From Prevotella sp. P5-108 (GTDB lineage Bacteria; Bacteroidota; Bacteroidia; Bacteroidales; Bacteroidaceae), in assembly GCF_002251385.1 (NCBI RefSeq), contig NZ_NPJJ01000008.1, forward strand, positions 62,001-126,000: a DNA stretch of 64,000 nucleotides, given 5' to 3'. Shown piece after piece: positions 1 through 7,179 of this stretch. The translations under genes and the position numbers were made by a program. How positions within the stretch are numbered: the first letter of the stretch is position 1; the number at the start of each line of letters is the position of its first letter. A model generated the notes under the pieces. It made no database searches, was not told where the DNA came from, and saw nothing but the letters and a program-made list of their open reading frames with translations.

Positions 1-639
1 GTTCTTCATCGAAGCAGCCTTGGTGTTCACAGGCACGTTGTCGGTGTTACCCTCGATCAGCACGTCATAGTCCTTGTAGTCCATGATGATTTTAGCTATC
101 TTGCTCAGAGTCTCCTCGGCACGCTCGCTGATTTCATACGAACCGCTCTTGTAGAGCATATTGTCGGCGAGCGAGATATATACCACTCCCTTGAGCACCT
201 GCACATCCACCTCCTTGAGCTCTTCCTTGCTCAGCGAGCGGGTCAGATTGTTGGTGAGCACCATATTGAGCGAGTCGCTCTTGCTCTTCACCTCTACCAG
301 GTGACGGATATACTGGTTGCTCTCATTGATCTGGTCCACCAACTTAGAGATGTTCACGCTGTTGGCACTGGTATTGGCCAGACTCTTGTCCAGACTCTGC
401 TGCAGAGCCTTGTAGGCCTTCTGCTGCTCTGCCAGCTGGTCGCTGAGACTTGCCACGCGAGCCTGGGCGGCGGCCAACTGCTCCTTGGTGTTCTGGTAGC
501 TGCCGGTCAACTCTCTGTTCTCTGTCTGGCAGTTCTTCAGTTCTGCCTGACAACTCTCTAAATTCTTTTTGCTGACACAACCTGTCATCAACAGGGCTCC
601 AAGGGCGAGCGTCAGCACGGTTGTTTTACTTCTGTTCAT
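1..639 (-). CDS. OmpA-family outer-membrane lipoprotein (3' part outside window)
   Basis: The minus-strand frame is open from the ATG at 639 to the window edge (213 codons) with no stop, so the gene is truncated here. The N-terminus is a lipoprotein signal: basic MNRSK, a hydrophobic stretch, then a lipobox LMTGC with Cys at about residue 20. Residues 25-90 are rich in Gln, Glu, Lys, Ala and Leu in a heptad-like pattern, which suggests a coiled coil. From about residue 130 the sequence resembles the start of an OmpA C-terminal peptidoglycan-binding domain (VVYISLADNMLYKSGSYEIS, then a DVLIEGNTDNVPV segment). OmpA-like lipoproteins tie the outer membrane to the cell wall. Family assignment is firm; the exact role is not known. 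Confidence 0.85.
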   Translation of the reverse strand, partial: MNRSKTTVLTLALGALLMTGCVSKKNLESCQAELKNCQTENRELTGSYQNTKEQLAAAQARVASLSDQLAEQQKAYKALQQSLDKSLANTSANSVNISKLVDQINESNQYIRHLVEVKSKSDSLNMVLTNNLTRSLSKEELKEVDVQVLKGVVYISLADNMLYKSGSYEISERAEETLSKIAKIIMDYKDYDVLIEGNTDNVPVNTKAASMKN

Positions 640-663
640 CTTAATTATCACGATATTATTCCA

Positions 664-695
664 CAAAGTTATTAAATCTTACATATATGACGCAA
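664..695 (-). promoter_or_regulatory. Promoter of the OmpA-like lipoprotein gene
   Basis: On the minus strand TAACTTTG (664-671) is preceded 21 nt upstream by TTG (693-695). This fits the Bacteroidetes primary-sigma consensus. The leader to the ATG at 639 would be about 20 nt. Confidence 0.7.
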
Positions 696-839
696 GAAAA
701 GCACCTTTTGTATAACCCTTTAATGATATTTAACCATAAACAGCCCAAAAATCTGCATTTCCCATGTCACAATCACCACTTTCATACGTTATTACCATAA
801 CCGACAACATTGAAACAACCACTATATATAATAAGGTAT

Positions 840-1736
840 ATGAAAAGATTATCCGTTTTGCTATGCACATCGTTGGCATGGCTCATGGCAGCCGCCCAGA
901 CCGGCAGAGACACCACCATCATTGTCAACCAGCAGCGCATCGTGGTCACCACCCATAAGGGCGAGACCCACGTGGCTGTCTACGACTCCACCGACAACCA
1001 GCTCCTGAAGACCCGCGAGACCGTCTTCGCCAACCAGCAGGAGGTAGAGCGCGTCTATGTCACCTCGCCCTTCCTCCCCTCGACCTATACCAGGGCCGCC
1101 GCCCTGGCGCCCATACTCCCCACAGTGTGGTATGCCTACACATCGACCAACAGCAAGATAGGTTCCGACGCCAACAGTTCATCCGGACTCCACACCCGTG
1201 GCTCCGGATCTTCCGAGGTGGGCGTCACCATCTTCGAGGGCATCACGCCGCTCACCGACCGTGGCCGATGGGGCCAGCTGGGCTTCTCCATGGGCGCCCA
1301 GACCTACTACACATGGATGCACTTCCAGCCCGGCGCGCTGCTCCAGGGCGAGGGCAGCCACGTCAGCTTCACCCCCGCAGCCTCGGCGGCTTCCACCAAC
1401 AGGCTCTCCTATGGCGGCGTGCGCATACCACTCATGCTGTCGTGGCAGATAGCCCCGGACAACATGGCGTCGCAGATTGCCATAGGCATCTCTGCCGACA
1501 TGCGCACCCGAGGCAAGTACCGCTTCACACCGGCAGACATGGGCGACCCCATCGAGCGCAATGTCAGACTCAAGCCCTTCGGCCTCAACCTCGAGACAGT
1601 CGTCTGCTTCGGACCCCTCGCCATCACCGGACGCGTAGGACTCCTCCCCCTCTTCCAGACCACTACGGGCAAGAAGGCATACACCTCGTCCATCGGCATC
1701 GGCATCAATATGGGACAGCTCTTCCGCCGTCGCTGA
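840..1736 (+). CDS. Secreted hypothetical protein, probable outer-membrane beta-barrel
   Basis: This is a 298-aa protein. I chose the ATG at 840 because it gives a clean signal peptide (MKRLSVLLC... cleavage likely near AAAQ); an ATG at 810 would place ten residues before it. The body alternates polar and aromatic or hydrophobic residues, has several Gly- and Thr-rich turns, and contains strands such as GQLGFSMGAQTYYTWM and LRPFGLNLE-like segments. It ends in basic residues after a GIGINMGQLF strand. This pattern suggests a small outer-membrane barrel, but no named family is recognised. It is divergent from the OmpA-like gene. No canonical TAnnTTTG promoter is obvious upstream. Confidence 0.75.
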   Translation: MKRLSVLLCTSLAWLMAAAQTGRDTTIIVNQQRIVVTTHKGETHVAVYDSTDNQLLKTRETVFANQQEVERVYVTSPFLPSTYTRAAALAPILPTVWYAYTSTNSKIGSDANSSSGLHTRGSGSSEVGVTIFEGITPLTDRGRWGQLGFSMGAQTYYTWMHFQPGALLQGEGSHVSFTPAASAASTNRLSYGGVRIPLMLSWQIAPDNMASQIAIGISADMRTRGKYRFTPADMGDPIERNVRLKPFGLNLETVVCFGPLAITGRVGLLPLFQTTTGKKAYTSSIGIGINMGQLFRRR

Positions 1737-1878
1737 CCCTCTGCCCCAGTCCGCTCCAAGGAGAGGCTATGCACCCTGGCACTATCGCCACCGGCTGCAC
1801 GGCCTCTTCTTTTTGCTGCTGTCCGGCAGCCGATGATGACAAAAAATGCTAACGCCAGTATTTTTCACACCCTTTTGT

Positions 1879-1909
1879 TTTGCAGTGCTGGCTAATTGCA
1901 GTACCTTTG
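1879..1909 (+). promoter_or_regulatory. Promoter of the DMT permease gene
   Basis: TTTG (1879-1882), 19 nt, TACCTTTG (1902-1909): a full match to the Bacteroidetes consensus. The ATG at 1914 begins only 4 nt after the -7 box, so transcription would start at or beside the start codon. Confidence 0.75.
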
Positions 1910-1913
1910 CGAT

Positions 1914-2804
1914 ATGAAAAGCAAGAAGTTACAAGGCCACATGGCCGTCATGACCGCCAATATCATCTTCGGATTTGGCGTACCCGTCACCGCTCTGTTG
2001 CTCAAGGAGTGGGTTTCTCCCATGGTCTATATGCTTACGCGCTGCGTGGGCGCCGCAGCCATATTCTGGCTCATCTCGCTCTTCCTGCCCTCCGAGCATG
2101 TCGAGCGCCGCGACCTCGTCGTAATCTGCTGTGGCGGACTGTTAGGATTTGTCATTTCACAGACGCTGGCAGCCTGGGCACTGGTCTTCACCTCGCCCGT
2201 CTATTTCTCTATCATCGCCAGCCTCACCCCCGTAGCCACCATGCTCATGGCGGCTCTCTTCATCGGCGAGCGCATCAATTTCACCCGCAGCATCGCCGTC
2301 ATCCTCGCCACCGCGGGCGCCCTGCTCATGATTTTCACCCACTGGCACGGAGGCACCGGACGCCACGATCTCCTGGGCATCAGCTTCGGTATGCTCAGCC
2401 TGATTACCTGGGCCATCTACCTGCTCATCACCCGTCAGGTCAGCGCGCGCTACTCTGCCGTCACCCAGATGAAGTGGATTTTCCTTGCCTCGTCGATAGC
2501 CGTGCTGCCCATAGCCTGGGGCGAACTCGACACCCAGAAGCTCTACTCCGCCGCCTGGCAGTGGGACGGTGTGGCTGAGATGGCGTTCATCGTGGTCTTC
2601 GCCACCGTAGCCGGCTACGTGGCCATACCCTTCGCCATGCGCTACATCCGAGCCACCAGCGTGAGCATCTACACCAACCTCCAGCCCATCGTGGCATCGG
2701 TCGTAGCCATACTCATCCACCAGGACATCCTCACATGGGACAAGCCCGTCGCGCTCATCCTCGTGCTGCTCAGCGCCTGGCTGGTCACCCGGACTGAACG
2801 ATAG
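1914..2804 (+). CDS. DMT-superfamily (EamA) transporter
   Basis: This is a 296-aa inner-membrane protein with about ten hydrophobic segments, arranged as two tandem EamA repeats (roughly residues 8-140 and 150-294). Features typical of EamA drug/metabolite exporters are visible: the N-terminal ANIIFGFGVPV segment, a first-half VYFSIIASLTPVATMLMA helix, and the second-half partner SIYTNLQPIVASVVAILI followed by a C-terminal VTRTER basic tail. The start at 1914 is preferred over an ATG at 1896 because the -7 promoter box lies between the two. The substrate cannot be read from sequence. It is followed 36 nt later by tcdA in the same direction. Confidence 0.9.
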   Translation: MKSKKLQGHMAVMTANIIFGFGVPVTALLLKEWVSPMVYMLTRCVGAAAIFWLISLFLPSEHVERRDLVVICCGGLLGFVISQTLAAWALVFTSPVYFSIIASLTPVATMLMAALFIGERINFTRSIAVILATAGALLMIFTHWHGGTGRHDLLGISFGMLSLITWAIYLLITRQVSARYSAVTQMKWIFLASSIAVLPIAWGELDTQKLYSAAWQWDGVAEMAFIVVFATVAGYVAIPFAMRYIRATSVSIYTNLQPIVASVVAILIHQDILTWDKPVALILVLLSAWLVTRTER

Positions 2805-2840
2805 GCCGTCCGCCCCACCACCGTTGTCAACCCATTCATC

Positions 2841-3644
2841 ATGTATACAGACAATCCTATCTTCGACCGTGCGCGACTGCTCATGGGCGACGACGTGATG
2901 CAGACCATCGCCAGCCGCCGCGTCATCATCTTCGGCGTCGGAGGCGTGGGCAGCTGGGTAGCCGAGTGTCTCATACGCTCGGGCATACGCCACCTCACCA
3001 TCGTCGACTCCGACCGCATCTGCGCCTCCAATGTCAACCGCCAGCTCATGGCGACCTCCCTCACCGTGGGCGAGGTCAAGGTCGACGCGCTGCGCCGCCA
3101 TCTGCTCGAAATCAGTCCCGATGCCGACATCCTGGCGCTGCAGAAGATTTATTCTGCCGACACCGCCGACGATTTCGCCCTCGACACCTACGACTACATC
3201 ATCGACGCCATAGACAGCCTCAAGGACAAGGCGCTGCTCATGCTCCGCGCCTGCGAGACCCGTGCCACCCTGTTCTCGTCTATGGGCGCAGCCCTCAAGA
3301 TGGACCCCACGCTCATACGCGTGGCTGAGTTCTGGAAGGTGCGCGGCTGTCCGCTCGGCGCCGCCCTCCGCAAGAAGTTCAAGCACATGCACTGCCGCCC
3401 CGCCCGCAAGTTCATGTGCGTCTACGGCGAGCAGGTGCTCGACAATCGGGGCGCCCATCAGGTCGCCGCCGGCACCATGCCCGTCACCCAAGAGCCCGCC
3501 CCCGGCGACCCCACGCTCGCCCACCACGACTGGAACGCCAGCAAGGCCCAAATCAACGGCTCAATGGTCCACATCACCGCCATCTTCGGCTTCACCATCG
3601 GTGGTTTGGTGCTCAACGACATCTACACCAAGGCATTGGCATAG
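2841..3644 (+). CDS. tcdA: tRNA threonylcarbamoyladenosine dehydratase (TcdA/CsdL)
   Basis: This is a 267-aa ThiF/E1-like enzyme. Family members use ATP to cyclise t6A at tRNA position 37 into ct6A. The nucleotide-binding GVGGVG loop lies at residues 32-37 and is followed by the acidic VDSDRICASNVNRQ segment with its conserved Asp, Asn and Arg. Next come IDAIDSLKDKALL, a SSMGAALKMDP stretch and the RGCPLGAALRKKFK region typical of TcdA, and a hydrophobic C-terminus. Length matches the family. It sits just downstream of the DMT permease and may share its transcript. A candidate terminator follows at 3697-3722. Confidence 0.92.
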   Translation: MYTDNPIFDRARLLMGDDVMQTIASRRVIIFGVGGVGSWVAECLIRSGIRHLTIVDSDRICASNVNRQLMATSLTVGEVKVDALRRHLLEISPDADILALQKIYSADTADDFALDTYDYIIDAIDSLKDKALLMLRACETRATLFSSMGAALKMDPTLIRVAEFWKVRGCPLGAALRKKFKHMHCRPARKFMCVYGEQVLDNRGAHQVAAGTMPVTQEPAPGDPTLAHHDWNASKAQINGSMVHITAIFGFTIGGLVLNDIYTKALA

Positions 3645-3646
3645 AA

Positions 3647-3680
3647 GCCCCATCCAAAGCCCCATCCAAAGCCCCATCCC
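3647..3680 (+). repeat. Tandem GCCCCATCCAAA units
   Basis: Two exact copies of GCCCCATCCAAA (3647-3658 and 3659-3670) and a third partial GCCCCATCCC sit directly after the tcdA stop codon. The third copy is also the outer end of the inverted repeat arm at 3671-3709. Confidence 0.9.
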
Positions 3681-3900
3681 AGCCTTCCCCTTGGGAGGGC
3701 ACTGAAAAAGTCCCCTTTTTTTATGACCAAAACGGAAAATGCTTACGATTTGTAACTTCTCTTTCTGCAAATCGCCTAAAATAAGGCTAAAATAGACAGA
3801 TAATAAAGGGTAAAACAGCTATTTCTCCGTCATCAACTTTCAATTTGATAGTGGGTTTTAGTTTTTCAGTGCCCTCCCTTGGGGAAGGCCAGGATGGGGC
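3671..3900. repeat. 230-bp segment bounded by 39-bp inverted repeats
   Basis: The left arm 3671-3709 and the reverse complement of the right arm 3862-3900 agree at 35 of 39 positions by direct reading. The core of about 150 bp is visibly more AT-rich than the flanks and has no convincing reading frame. The right arm (a TTGGGGAAGGCCAGGATGGG-type sequence) recurs at 6359-6389 and, inverted, at 7472-7500. It could be a miniature non-autonomous mobile element or a structured RNA; no clear target-site duplication is visible. Confidence 0.75.
3697..3722 (+). terminator. Candidate terminator after tcdA
   Basis: GGGCACT, a loop of five bases, AGTCCCC (one mismatch), then a run of seven T. It overlaps the left arm of the inverted repeat, so it may have come with the element. 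Confidence 0.45.
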
Positions 3901-3909
3901 TTCCTCCCA

Positions 3910-3946
3910 GCAACTCTGTAGGAGTTGCGATTAGCCGAAGGCGTTA
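3910..3946 (+). repeat. Short copy of the hairpin-repeat element
   Basis: GCAACTCTGTAGGAGTTGC (3910-3928) is a 7-bp stem with a 5-nt loop. It is followed at once by the tail GATTAGCCGAAGGCGTTACC. In the long copy at 6255-6690 the same hairpin and tail are about 85 bp apart with another hairpin between them, so this copy looks like an internal deletion of the long form. Confidence 0.8.
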
Positions 3947-4050
3947 CCCCTGCCACAATAATCCCCACCCCCACACTTGATATAGACCAACTATTGCGCC
4001 ATGGCAATCACTTTTCCCGCAAAAACGATTGTCATTCATTGATTTTTGTG

Positions 4051-4058
4051 TACCTTTG
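4051..4058 (+). promoter_or_regulatory. Promoter of the DEAD-box helicase gene
   Basis: TACCTTTG at 4051-4058 matches the -7 consensus. The -33 region is T-rich but not a clear TTTG. The predicted leader to the TTG start at 4183 is about 120 nt, unusually long for this window. Confidence 0.65.
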
Positions 4059-4104
4059 CATCGAATTTACTGCAGCGGGCGCGCTGCTTGTGGGTTTTAT
4101 ATAC

Positions 4105-4170
4105 ATGAAGGTCATACACCCTATTAATGGCTGGGAGGGTGAGACGCCTTCCATGATTATTCATCATTAA
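4105..4170 (+). CDS. Possible 21-codon leader ORF upstream of the helicase
   Basis: An ATG at 4105 opens a 21-codon frame ending in TAA at 4168-4170, 12 nt before the helicase start. It begins MKVIHPINGW. It overlaps the two-stem structure at 4120-4174, so its translation would melt that structure. There is no independent evidence that it is translated. Confidence 0.3.
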   Translation: MKVIHPINGWEGETPSMIIHH

Positions 4171-4174
4171 TAGG
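4120..4174 (+). promoter_or_regulatory. Structured 5' leader of the helicase mRNA
   Basis: CCTATTAATG (4120-4129) pairs perfectly with CATTAATAGG (4165-4174). Inside it, GGGAGG (4133-4138) pairs with CCTTCC (4147-4152; one G-U) around an 8-nt loop. The outer stem ends 8 nt before the TTG start codon, with an A-rich stretch between. This placement suggests control of translation initiation. It is seen by eye only and was not folded computationally. Confidence 0.6.
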
Positions 4175-4182
4175 AAAAAACA

Positions 4183-6051
4183 TTGAAGACATTTGAAGAA
4201 TTGGGCGTGAGCGAGGACATTCGCCGCGCCATCAGCGAACTTGGATTTGAGCATCCCATGCCCGTCCAGGAAGAAGTAATCCCGTATCTCTTGGGCAACC
4301 GCAACGACGTGATAGCCCTGGCACAGACCGGCACCGGCAAGACGGCTGCCTTCGGTATTCCCGTGCTCCAGCGCATCGACCCTACAAGCAAGGAAACGCA
4401 GGCGCTCATCCTGAGCCCCACGCGTGAACTGTGCCTCCAGATAGCCGACGACCTCAACGACTTTGCCAAGTATATGCCCGGAGTGCATATCGTGGCGGTA
4501 TATGGCGGCGCGTCCATCGAGGCGCAGATACGCACCCTGCGCCATGGCGTGCAGATTATCGTGGCTACCCCCGGACGACTCATCGACCTGATGCACCGTG
4601 GCGTGGCGCGTCTCGACCATGTGCGCAACGTGGTGCTCGACGAGGCCGACGAGATGCTCAATATGGGTTTCACCGACAGCATCAACGCCATCTTCGAGGG
4701 AGTGCCCGAAGACCGCAACACGCTGCTCTTCTCGGCCACCATGAGCAAGGAGATAGAGCGCATAGCACGCAACTATCTGCACGACTACAAAGAGATAGTG
4801 GTAGGCTCGCGCAACGAGGGTGCCGAAAACGTCAACCATATCTACTATATGGTGCACTCCAAGGACAAGTATCTGGCTCTCAAGCGCGTGGTAGACTTCT
4901 ACCCACGCATCTTCGCCATCATCTTCTGCCGCACCAAGATCGAGACACAGGAGATAGCCGACAAGCTCATACGCGATGGCTACAACGCCGAAGCGCTGCA
5001 CGGTGACCTCTCGCAGCAGCAGCGCGACCTGACGATGCAGAAGTTCCGCCAGCACACAGTGCAGCTGCTCGTGGCTACCGACGTGGCTGCACGAGGACTC
5101 GACGTGAGCGACCTCACCCATGTCATCAACTATGGACTCCCCGACGATATAGAGAACTACACCCACCGCAGCGGACGCACAGGCCGAGCCGGAAAGAAGG
5201 GTACCTCGATTTCCATCATACACACCCGAGAGAAGTCTAAGGTGCGCAACATAGAGCGCGTCATCGGCAAGGACTTCGTCGACGGCACCCTGCCCACCGC
5301 CGAAGAAATATGCAAGAAGCAGCTCTACAAGGTGATGGACGACATCATGAAGACCGATGTGGACGAAGAGCAGATAGCTCTCTATATGGACGAGATAAAC
5401 CGACAGTTTGAGTATATAGACAAGGAGGACATCCTCAAGAAGATGGTGGCTGTAACCTTCGGCCGCTTCCTCGAGTACTACAAGAACGCACCAGAGATAG
5501 AGCGTCCCTCTACCCAGCGCCGTAGCGCAGAGGCTGGGAGCAAGGGCCGCCAGAGCGACCGCCAGCGTGGCCCGCGCAAGGCAGAGGCTGGCTACACCCG
5601 TCTCTTCATCAATCTGGGCAAGGCCGACGGCTTCTACCCCGGCGAGGTGATGCAGTACATCAACCGCCACGTCAAGGGTGGACGACAGGAGGTGGGCCAC
5701 ATAGACCTGCTCTCCAAGTTTGCCTATATCGAGGTGCCACAAGACGATGCTCAGCGCGTGATGCGCGCCCTCAACGGCACGGTATACAAGGGTCGTGAGG
5801 TGCGCTGCAACGAGGCCGACGAAGCCGGACACGGCAGAGCAGCTCGCGGGTCGCGCGCAGAGGGTCGCACACAGCGTAGAGACGAGAGAGGCGACCGCCG
5901 ACCCAACCGCGAGCGCCGCACAGACCGTCAGCAGCATGGACGCGACGACTGGCGCAATCTCATCAACGGCAAAGCGGTAAACCTAAAAGGCGAAGAGCCC
6001 GACTTCAGTGAAGAGGGATGGGCAAGACGCCGACCCAAGAAGCAGAGATAG
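4183..6051 (+). CDS. deaD: DEAD-box ATP-dependent RNA helicase (DeaD/CsdA type)
   Basis: This is a 622-aa cytosolic helicase that unwinds structured RNA, typically in ribosome assembly and cold adaptation. Visible motifs include a Q-motif region (ELGFEHPMPVQEEVI), motif I AQTGTGKT (residues 47-54), PTRELCLQ, DEAD in VVLDEADEML (about 155), SAT, and HRSGRTGRAG (about 327). A DbpA-like RNA-binding domain (GYTRLFINLGKADGFYPGEV onward) spans roughly residues 468-545, and the tail is Arg-, Gly- and Asp-rich. The start codon is TTG. The nearest upstream in-frame ATG (4153) meets a stop after five codons, and the protein aligns from MKTFEELGVS. A strong terminator follows at 6180. Confidence 0.95.
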   Translation: MKTFEELGVSEDIRRAISELGFEHPMPVQEEVIPYLLGNRNDVIALAQTGTGKTAAFGIPVLQRIDPTSKETQALILSPTRELCLQIADDLNDFAKYMPGVHIVAVYGGASIEAQIRTLRHGVQIIVATPGRLIDLMHRGVARLDHVRNVVLDEADEMLNMGFTDSINAIFEGVPEDRNTLLFSATMSKEIERIARNYLHDYKEIVVGSRNEGAENVNHIYYMVHSKDKYLALKRVVDFYPRIFAIIFCRTKIETQEIADKLIRDGYNAEALHGDLSQQQRDLTMQKFRQHTVQLLVATDVAARGLDVSDLTHVINYGLPDDIENYTHRSGRTGRAGKKGTSISIIHTREKSKVRNIERVIGKDFVDGTLPTAEEICKKQLYKVMDDIMKTDVDEEQIALYMDEINRQFEYIDKEDILKKMVAVTFGRFLEYYKNAPEIERPSTQRRSAEAGSKGRQSDRQRGPRKAEAGYTRLFINLGKADGFYPGEVMQYINRHVKGGRQEVGHIDLLSKFAYIEVPQDDAQRVMRALNGTVYKGREVRCNEADEAGHGRAARGSRAEGRTQRRDERGDRRPNRERRTDRQQHGRDDWRNLINGKAVNLKGEEPDFSEEGWARRRPKKQR

Positions 6052-6179
6052 TTCACTCCTGACAGCCCTCATCCAAGCTCTGCCGAAGGGGAAGCCCTCT
6101 CCGGCTCATCGCAGGGTGAGAGTGAACAACCAAATCAAAAGATAGACTCGTAACACTACCCACTATCATCGTGGGAAAC

Positions 6180-6216
6180 GAATGGGCGCCAAACAAGATG
6201 GCGCCCATTCTCTTTT
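6180..6216 (+). terminator. Terminator downstream of the helicase gene
   Basis: GAATGGGCGCCA (6180-6191) pairs perfectly over 12 bp with TGGCGCCCATTC (6199-6210), followed by TCTTTTCT. A second, weaker inverted pair (GTTCACTC and GAGTGAAC, 6051-6128) lies just upstream. Confidence 0.85.
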
Positions 6217-6254
6217 CTATGACCCAGCGATGTAACGGAACGCAGTGCGTCGGC

Positions 6255-6690
6255 GCGGAAAGGCAAGAGGCAGAAAAGTAAAATGCGGCGATTATCAAGG
6301 CATATTCATCAAGACAGGACAAATGCCCATTCATCCTCGAAACCATTGACAGTGTGTTCCTTCCCCTTGGGGAAGGCCAGGATGGGGCTTTCTTCCGGCA
6401 ACTCTGTAGGAGTTGCGATTTCACAGCCCAGGGTTGAGGGGCGAAGCACCTCTACCCTGGGTATTGATACAAAAAAGGGTAGCAACGCTGTAAGTGTTGC
6501 GATTAGCCGAAGGCGTTACCGCAGCAGAAAAATCAGCAGGCCGATAGCAAATGCCACAACCCCTAATATTAAATAAGGTAACGACAAAACACAAAAAACC
6601 GCAGCATCTGCTGGCGGCTTCGCCTTGGTGGAGCTGGTGTCACCGCCCGTCGGAAAACGAGTTTTCCTCCTTGTCGTCGCGACCATCACG
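6255..6690 (+). repeat. Hairpin-rich repeat element, plus-oriented copy
   Basis: In order: a CCTTCCCC/GGGGAAGG palindrome (about 6359-6376), hairpin A GCAACTCTGTAGGAGTTGC (6398-6416), hairpin B with CCCAGGG...CCCTGGG ends (6427-6461), hairpin C GCAACGCTGTAAGTGTTGC (6482-6500) with tail GATTAGCCGAAGGCGTTACC (6501-6520), and hairpin D GGAAAACGAGTTTTCC (6652-6667). It matches the reverse complement of 7180-7602 in the same order. The reading frames inside look like by-products. Neither IS ends nor a transposase is seen. Confidence 0.85.
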
Positions 6691-6838
6691 TGCTATGCGC
6701 ATCGGCCAATAACGATGTCGATACCGTACGGTGTGGATGTCGATAGCGGCCGATGTGGATGCCGTTGACGGACGGTGCGCATCACGCAAGGGCATCTCTA
6801 CAACCCCGAGGGCACCCTCGCCGGCTCGTAACATTTGA

Positions 6839-6916
6839 CACGAAGGCTCGTGACATAAGGCACGTGAGCACGTAACAATTGATACGAGACCACGTGACAT
6901 ACGTTACGAGCCAGCC
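6839..6916. repeat. 22-bp-period array of ACG...CGT palindromes (copy 1)
   Basis: Units start at 6839, 6861, 6883 and 6905, exactly 22 bp apart. Each begins with a 12-bp near-palindrome: ACGAAGGCTCGT, ACGTGAGCACGT, ACGAGACCACGT, then a partial ACGAGCC. The 10-bp spacers vary around GTRACAnnnG. A matching array is at 35214-35291, and both are preceded by GCCGGCTCGTAAC. Confidence 0.85.
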
Positions 6917-7086
6917 AAGGGAAACCCCAGCCGAGCCTTCACCAAGAGAAATGAGTGTTACTACAACCTCCACAAACGCAGCAAGAATGAAATCCCACCC
7001 CTTGGGGAGGGCAAGGGAGGGGCCTTCAATGAACTCCCGCCCCTTGGGAGAGTTGGGAGGGTCGTCGACAAGCTGCTGTTTTTGTA

Positions 7087-7130
7087 CCGCCAACGGCGGA
7101 CTTTTTGAACGGCCAAGGGCCGCTTTTTTT
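7087..7130 (+). terminator. Two tandem hairpins each followed by T-runs
   Basis: CCGCCAACGGCGG (7087-7099) is followed by ACTTTTT, and CGGCCAAGGGCCG (7110-7122) by CTTTTTTT. Both have the form of intrinsic terminators, but no gene reads into them from the plus strand. They may be repeat components or stop readthrough from upstream. Confidence 0.45.
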
Positions 7131-7179
7131 ACCGTCGCGGCTGCTGTCGCCATGCCGTGCATGACGGTGGGGATGGTGG

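Larger units (their letters stand above)
6691..7179. other. Gene-free centre between the two inverted repeat copies
   Basis: About 490 bp without a credible gene. It holds the 22-bp-period palindrome array (6839-6916), two sequences near 7003-7055 that recall the CCCTTGGGGAAGG unit of the repeat family, and a pair of hairpins with T-runs (7087-7130). A 291-codon minus frame crosses it from the repeat copy at 7180-7602, but its composition does not look like protein. Confidence 0.6.

Noticed and set aside
810-839. Upstream ATG for the 298-aa secreted protein
   Set aside because: It would place ten extra residues before a good signal peptide; the ATG at 840 is more likely.
4036-5937. 633-codon minus-strand frame across the helicase gene
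   Set aside because: It is an antisense shadow of a strongly supported DEAD-box gene, rich in Val, His and Leu as expected from reversed GC-rich codons.
6839-6916. CRISPR array
   Set aside because: The units are 22 bp including spacer, with only about 10 variable bases and no cas genes, so spacers are far too short.
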